The translations under genes were made by a program, and so were the position numbers. The notes beneath the pieces were generated by a model. That model was given only the letters and a program-made list of their open reading frames with translations. It was not told where the DNA came from and made no database searches. Positions 6,289 through 9,004 of a stretch of DNA of 9,004 nucleotides are shown one piece after another. The stretch comes from a bacterium (lineage in GTDB: Bacteria; Nitrospinota_A; UBA7883; JACRGQ01): NCBI GenBank assembly GCA_021815535.1, contig JAKAGL010000079.1, forward strand, positions 1-9,004. The letters are read 5' to 3'. The stretch's first letter is position 1. Every line of letters begins with the position of its first letter.

Positions 6289-6295
6289 CGGAAAA

Positions 6296-6300
6296 GGGAG
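6296..6300 (+). promoter_or_regulatory. Ribosome-binding site of the adaptor gene
   Basis: GGGAG lies 8 bases before the ATG at 6309, in the 20-base gap after the tetR stop codon. Confidence 0.65.
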
Positions 6301-6308
6301 AACGCGCG

Positions 6309-7379
6309 ATGAACATATTCGGCTCCAGAAGAAACAGGCAGATGGCTGCGGTAGTATGCGCCGCGTCATTGGCGCTAACGGGCGGCTGCAATAAAAAAGG
6401 GGAGACGCTGGCCCACAAAGGTCCCCATCCCGTACCGGTTACCGCCGCGAAGGCAGAACTGCGTCCCGTTGAGATCCGGGAAGAATCGGTTGGCTACATC
6501 GAAGGCCGCGAGGAGCCCGCCGTTTCGGCCGAAGTAAGCGGCCGCGTGAATGCCGTGCTGGTGGACAACGGCGTCACGGTGCGCACTGGAGAGCCGCTGG
6601 CGAGAATCGATGACGGCGACCTGAAGCTGCGGCATGCAGCGGCCCTCGCAGCGGCTTCAAACGCGGAAAAAAACATGGCCCGGCTGAAAAATCTTTTTAC
6701 CGAAAAGGTTATCCCCGAAAACGAATATGATGACGCCCAAGCACAGCTGATCGCGCTGGAAAGCCAGCTTGCCGCGGCCACCCGCGACCTGAAAAGGGCC
6801 ACCATCACCTCTCCACTCGACGGAAAGGTGCAAACCCGGCTTGTCGCCGAGGGGGACTATGTAACCCCCGGCAAAGCGATGTTTGTTATCGCCGGAGGCA
6901 CCCGGTTGCAGATACATTTGCCGTTTCCCGAATCCATCGCTAACCGTTTTACTGTCGGACAAGCCGTGCGGATAACCAGCCCCACGACTCCAGACAGCGT
7001 GATGGAGGGGAAAATCTCTGAAATCCGTCCGGCAATCACCACTGGCAGCCGTTCCATTGACGTTATTGTGAACAAAGACAACCCCGGCGGCTGGATGCCG
7101 GGTGCCAGTGTCACAGGCTCGGTCCTTTTGGGGGTACACCAGGATGCGGTGCAGATTCCAACGCTCTGCGTGGTGCTACGTCCCGTCGGCGAAGTAGTTT
7201 ATGCGATCATGGGTGACAAAGTCCGCGCCATACCGGTAAAGACCGGCGAACGGCAACGTGGTATGGTGGAAATCATCAGCGGACTCCAGGGGGATGAAAC
7301 CCTCGCAGCCGACGGCGCCAGTTATCTCACCGACGGCGCGGCGGTGAAAGTTTCTTCCCCTGCGGACAACGCGCGATGA
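6309..7379 (+). CDS. RND efflux periplasmic adaptor lipoprotein (membrane fusion protein)
   Basis: A 356-residue adaptor linking an inner-membrane RND pump to an outer-membrane channel. It starts with a basic stretch and a hydrophobic signal ending in LTGGC, so C27 is the likely lipidated residue, anchoring the protein in the inner membrane and leaving the rest in the periplasm. The two halves of the lipoyl-like domain are visible: PAVSAEVSGRVNAVLVDNGV (about 70-89) with GEPLARID (94-101), and ATITSPLDGKV (164-174) with GDYVTPG. Between them a helical hairpin (about 104-163), rich in Ala, Leu and Gln, forms a short coiled coil that includes the FTEKVIPENEYDDAQAQL turn common in this family. 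Beta-barrel and membrane-proximal domains follow. The length is at the short end of the AcrA/MexA range. The stop codon overlaps the pump ATG (ATGA), indicating coupled translation. Confidence 0.94.
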   Translation: MNIFGSRRNRQMAAVVCAASLALTGGCNKKGETLAHKGPHPVPVTAAKAELRPVEIREESVGYIEGREEPAVSAEVSGRVNAVLVDNGVTVRTGEPLARIDDGDLKLRHAAALAAASNAEKNMARLKNLFTEKVIPENEYDDAQAQLIALESQLAAATRDLKRATITSPLDGKVQTRLVAEGDYVTPGKAMFVIAGGTRLQIHLPFPESIANRFTVGQAVRITSPTTPDSVMEGKISEIRPAITTGSRSIDVIVNKDNPGGWMPGASVTGSVLLGVHQDAVQIPTLCVVLRPVGEVVYAIMGDKVRAIPVKTGERQRGMVEIISGLQGDETLAADGASYLTDGAAVKVSSPADNAR

Positions 7380-9004
7380 CGTTGCCCGAGCTGTCGATAC
7401 GCCGGCACGTTCTCGCCTACATGATGAGCGGCGTCCTGATGCTGTTGGGCTATATTGGCTACACGCGGCTGGGGATCGACCGCTTCCCGCAGATCGAGTT
7501 CCCCATCATCACCGTTATGACCACGATGGCGGGGGCAAACCCCAATGTTATGGATTCCAACGTCACCAACATCATCGAAGCGGCCGTCAACTCCGTGCCA
7601 GGCATCAACCACATCCAGTCCACCAGTTCGCCGGGCGTGTCGATGGTGGTGATTGAGTTTGATCTCAGCAAAAACGTCGACGTGGCGTTTAACGAGGTGC
7701 AGGCGAAGGTAAACCAATCGCTGCGTCAACTGCCGCAAGGGATCGACAATCCGGTGGTCGCCAAGCTGGAAGTGGGGGCGCAGCCGGTTATGTGGCTGGC
7801 GCTCAGCGGCGACCGTACGCTGGGAGACCTTAACCTCTATGCTCGCAACGTCGTCAAAAAACGGCTGGAGAACATTGATGGCGTTGGCGAAGTGGTCATC
7901 GGCGGTGAACGGAAACGGCAAATACGGATAAATATGGATCTGGCGGCCATGACGGGGCTGGGAATTTCCGCCAACGATGTGCTGGGAGCTTTCGCGGGCG
8001 AACATGTGGTACTGCCGGGCGGCTTCCTATCCGGTACCCACATGGAATATCTGGTGAAACTGGACGCCGAGTTTCACAATCTCGACGATATGCGCGGCAT
8101 GATCATCGGCTACAAGGATAACGCGCCCATCCGCCTGAAGGATGTGGCGAGGGTGGAAGACGGGCTGGCAGACTACCGCCAGCTTGCCAACTTCAACGGA
8201 AAACCGAGCGTGGGATTGGGGATTGTAAAAGTAAGCCGCTCCAACACCATAGAGGTGATCCACAAGGTGCAGGAACGGCTCAAAAGTGAGATACTTCCAC
8301 AGCTCCCCCCCGGGCTGGTCATTCAAGAAGCATCCAACGACGGCTTATTTATCCAGGGAATGGTGAATTCGCTCAAGGAACACATAGTTGAGTCGGTGAT
8401 ACTCGCGGCGCTCGTTGTCTTCCTGTTCCTTAAGAGTTTCCGCGCAACCTTTATCATCGCCACCGCCATACCGGTATCGCTTTTGACCGCCATCGCCGCG
8501 ATGTATTTTTCCGGCTATACGTTCAACACCCTTACGCTGCTGGCACTGCTGCTGCTTATCGGCGTGGTCGTGGACGACGCCATCGTGGTGCTGGAAAATA
8601 TCTACCGCCACCGTGAACACATCGACCGGGACCCGATTTCCGCGTCCATCAACGGCTCGCAACAGGTGGTGTTCGCCGTGCTGGCGGCCACGTTGACGCT
8701 GATCTCCATTTTCTTTCCCGTGATCTTCATGGGCGGGATCATCGGGCGGTTCTTCCAATCGTTCGCGGTGGTCGTTACCGTGGGCGTCATCGCCTCGTGG
8801 TTCGTTTCCATGACGCTGACGCCGATGCTTTGCTCACGATTTCTGGTGATGGCGGACAAGGAAACGCATGGGCCGATCTACCGGGCCCTCGACCGGGCAT
8901 TTCATGCGATGGATCGCTGGTACATAGCAATGCTGAAATACGCGCTGTCCCACCGCTGGAAAGTGGTGCTATTCACCATGGCGGCCGTCCTGTCCAGATC
9001 GGAA
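7376..9004 (+). CDS. RND efflux pump inner-membrane subunit, N-terminal half (cut by the right edge)
   Basis: The frame is open from the ATG at 7376 to the window edge (543 codons), about half of the roughly 1,020-1,050 residues usual for HAE1-type pumps. It uses the proton gradient to expel compounds from the periplasm through the adaptor and an outer-membrane channel. Visible parts are the first membrane helix (about 13-29) followed by GIDRFPQIEFPIITVMTTMAGANP; the porter domain with INHIQSTSSPG and ENIDGVGEVVIGG; and the helix-2 to helix-6 region from about residue 337. The proton-relay pair D400-D401 lies in LLIGVVVDDAIVVLENIYRH, matching D407-D408 of AcrB. PVIFMGGIIGRFFQSFAVVV and SMTLTPMLCSRFL are further family signatures. 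Substrates are unknown. The last three codons (Arg-Ser-Glu) break an otherwise hydrophobic helix and coincide with an adapter-like sequence, so residues after about 540 are doubtful. Confidence 0.95.
   Translation, partial: MTLPELSIRRHVLAYMMSGVLMLLGYIGYTRLGIDRFPQIEFPIITVMTTMAGANPNVMDSNVTNIIEAAVNSVPGINHIQSTSSPGVSMVVIEFDLSKNVDVAFNEVQAKVNQSLRQLPQGIDNPVVAKLEVGAQPVMWLALSGDRTLGDLNLYARNVVKKRLENIDGVGEVVIGGERKRQIRINMDLAAMTGLGISANDVLGAFAGEHVVLPGGFLSGTHMEYLVKLDAEFHNLDDMRGMIIGYKDNAPIRLKDVARVEDGLADYRQLANFNGKPSVGLGIVKVSRSNTIEVIHKVQERLKSEILPQLPPGLVIQEASNDGLFIQGMVNSLKEHIVESVILAALVVFLFLKSFRATFIIATAIPVSLLTAIAAMYFSGYTFNTLTLLALLLLIGVVVDDAIVVLENIYRHREHIDRDPISASINGSQQVVFAVLAATLTLISIFFPVIFMGGIIGRFFQSFAVVVTVGVIASWFVSMTLTPMLCSRFLVMADKETHGPIYRALDRAFHAMDRWYIAMLKYALSHRWKVVLFTMAAVLSRSE
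8996..9004 (+). other. Probable sequencing-adapter remnant
   Basis: The window ends in AGATCGGAA, identical to the first nine bases of the Illumina TruSeq adapter (AGATCGGAAGAGC). It encodes Arg-Ser-Glu inside what should be a membrane helix of the RND pump. A chance match at the exact end is possible but unlikely. Confidence 0.65.

Noticed and set aside
6657..7139. 160-codon open frame on the minus strand opposite the adaptor gene
   Set aside because: It lies entirely antisense to the recognised adaptor gene and has no start signal or recognisable domain.
7322..8005. 227-codon open frame on the minus strand opposite the adaptor and pump genes
   Set aside because: It is antisense to well-supported RND genes, rich in His, Arg and Gln, and has no family pattern; it is a by-product of GC-rich codon use.

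Overview
The window looks like chromosomal DNA of a GC-rich, double-membraned (Gram-negative type) bacterium. It encodes four pseudopilins of a type II secretion system (T2SS), a lipoprotein adaptor and an RND efflux pump, all of which need an inner and an outer membrane. The genes cannot fix the phylum. Cluster order and protein style would suit Desulfobacterota, Nitrospirota, Nitrospinota or a related lineage, but that is a guess. No rRNA, tRNA, CRISPR array, transposase or phage gene was seen.

Layout. (1) Bases 1-977, minus strand: the N-terminal catalytic part of 2-isopropylmalate synthase (leuA), cut by the left edge. (2) Bases 978-1569: an AT-rich intergenic stretch with no convincing gene. 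It carries a two-hairpin repeat or terminator at 1376-1445 and a hairpin at 1513-1535. (3) Bases 1570-1974, plus strand: a small two-helix membrane protein rich in Cys and His, followed by a long hairpin at 1995-2041. (4) Bases 2161-2835, minus strand: a beta-class carbonic anhydrase. (5) Bases 2923-5463, minus strand: gspH-gspI-gspJ-gspK, each joined to the next by a 4-base ATGA overlap. (6) Bases 5653-9004, plus strand: a TetR-family repressor, a periplasmic adaptor lipoprotein and an RND pump subunit cut by the right edge.

How the genes relate. The tetR-adaptor-pump set is a normal self-regulated efflux operon. A near-consensus sigma70 promoter lies at 5575-5602, and an imperfect palindrome directly after it is very likely the TetR operator. 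The gsp genes run away from it across a 189-base divergent region. They encode the minor pseudopilins that build the tip of the T2SS pseudopilus, without the neighbours (gspG upstream, gspL/M downstream) that usually flank them. LeuA and carbonic anhydrase are housekeeping metabolic enzymes.

I found no clearly new biological system. The points most worth checking are the tetR promoter/operator, the detached gspHIJK block, the Cys/His-rich membrane protein, the structured intergenic repeat, and the last nine bases. Those nine match the start of the Illumina adapter and probably do not belong to the genome.
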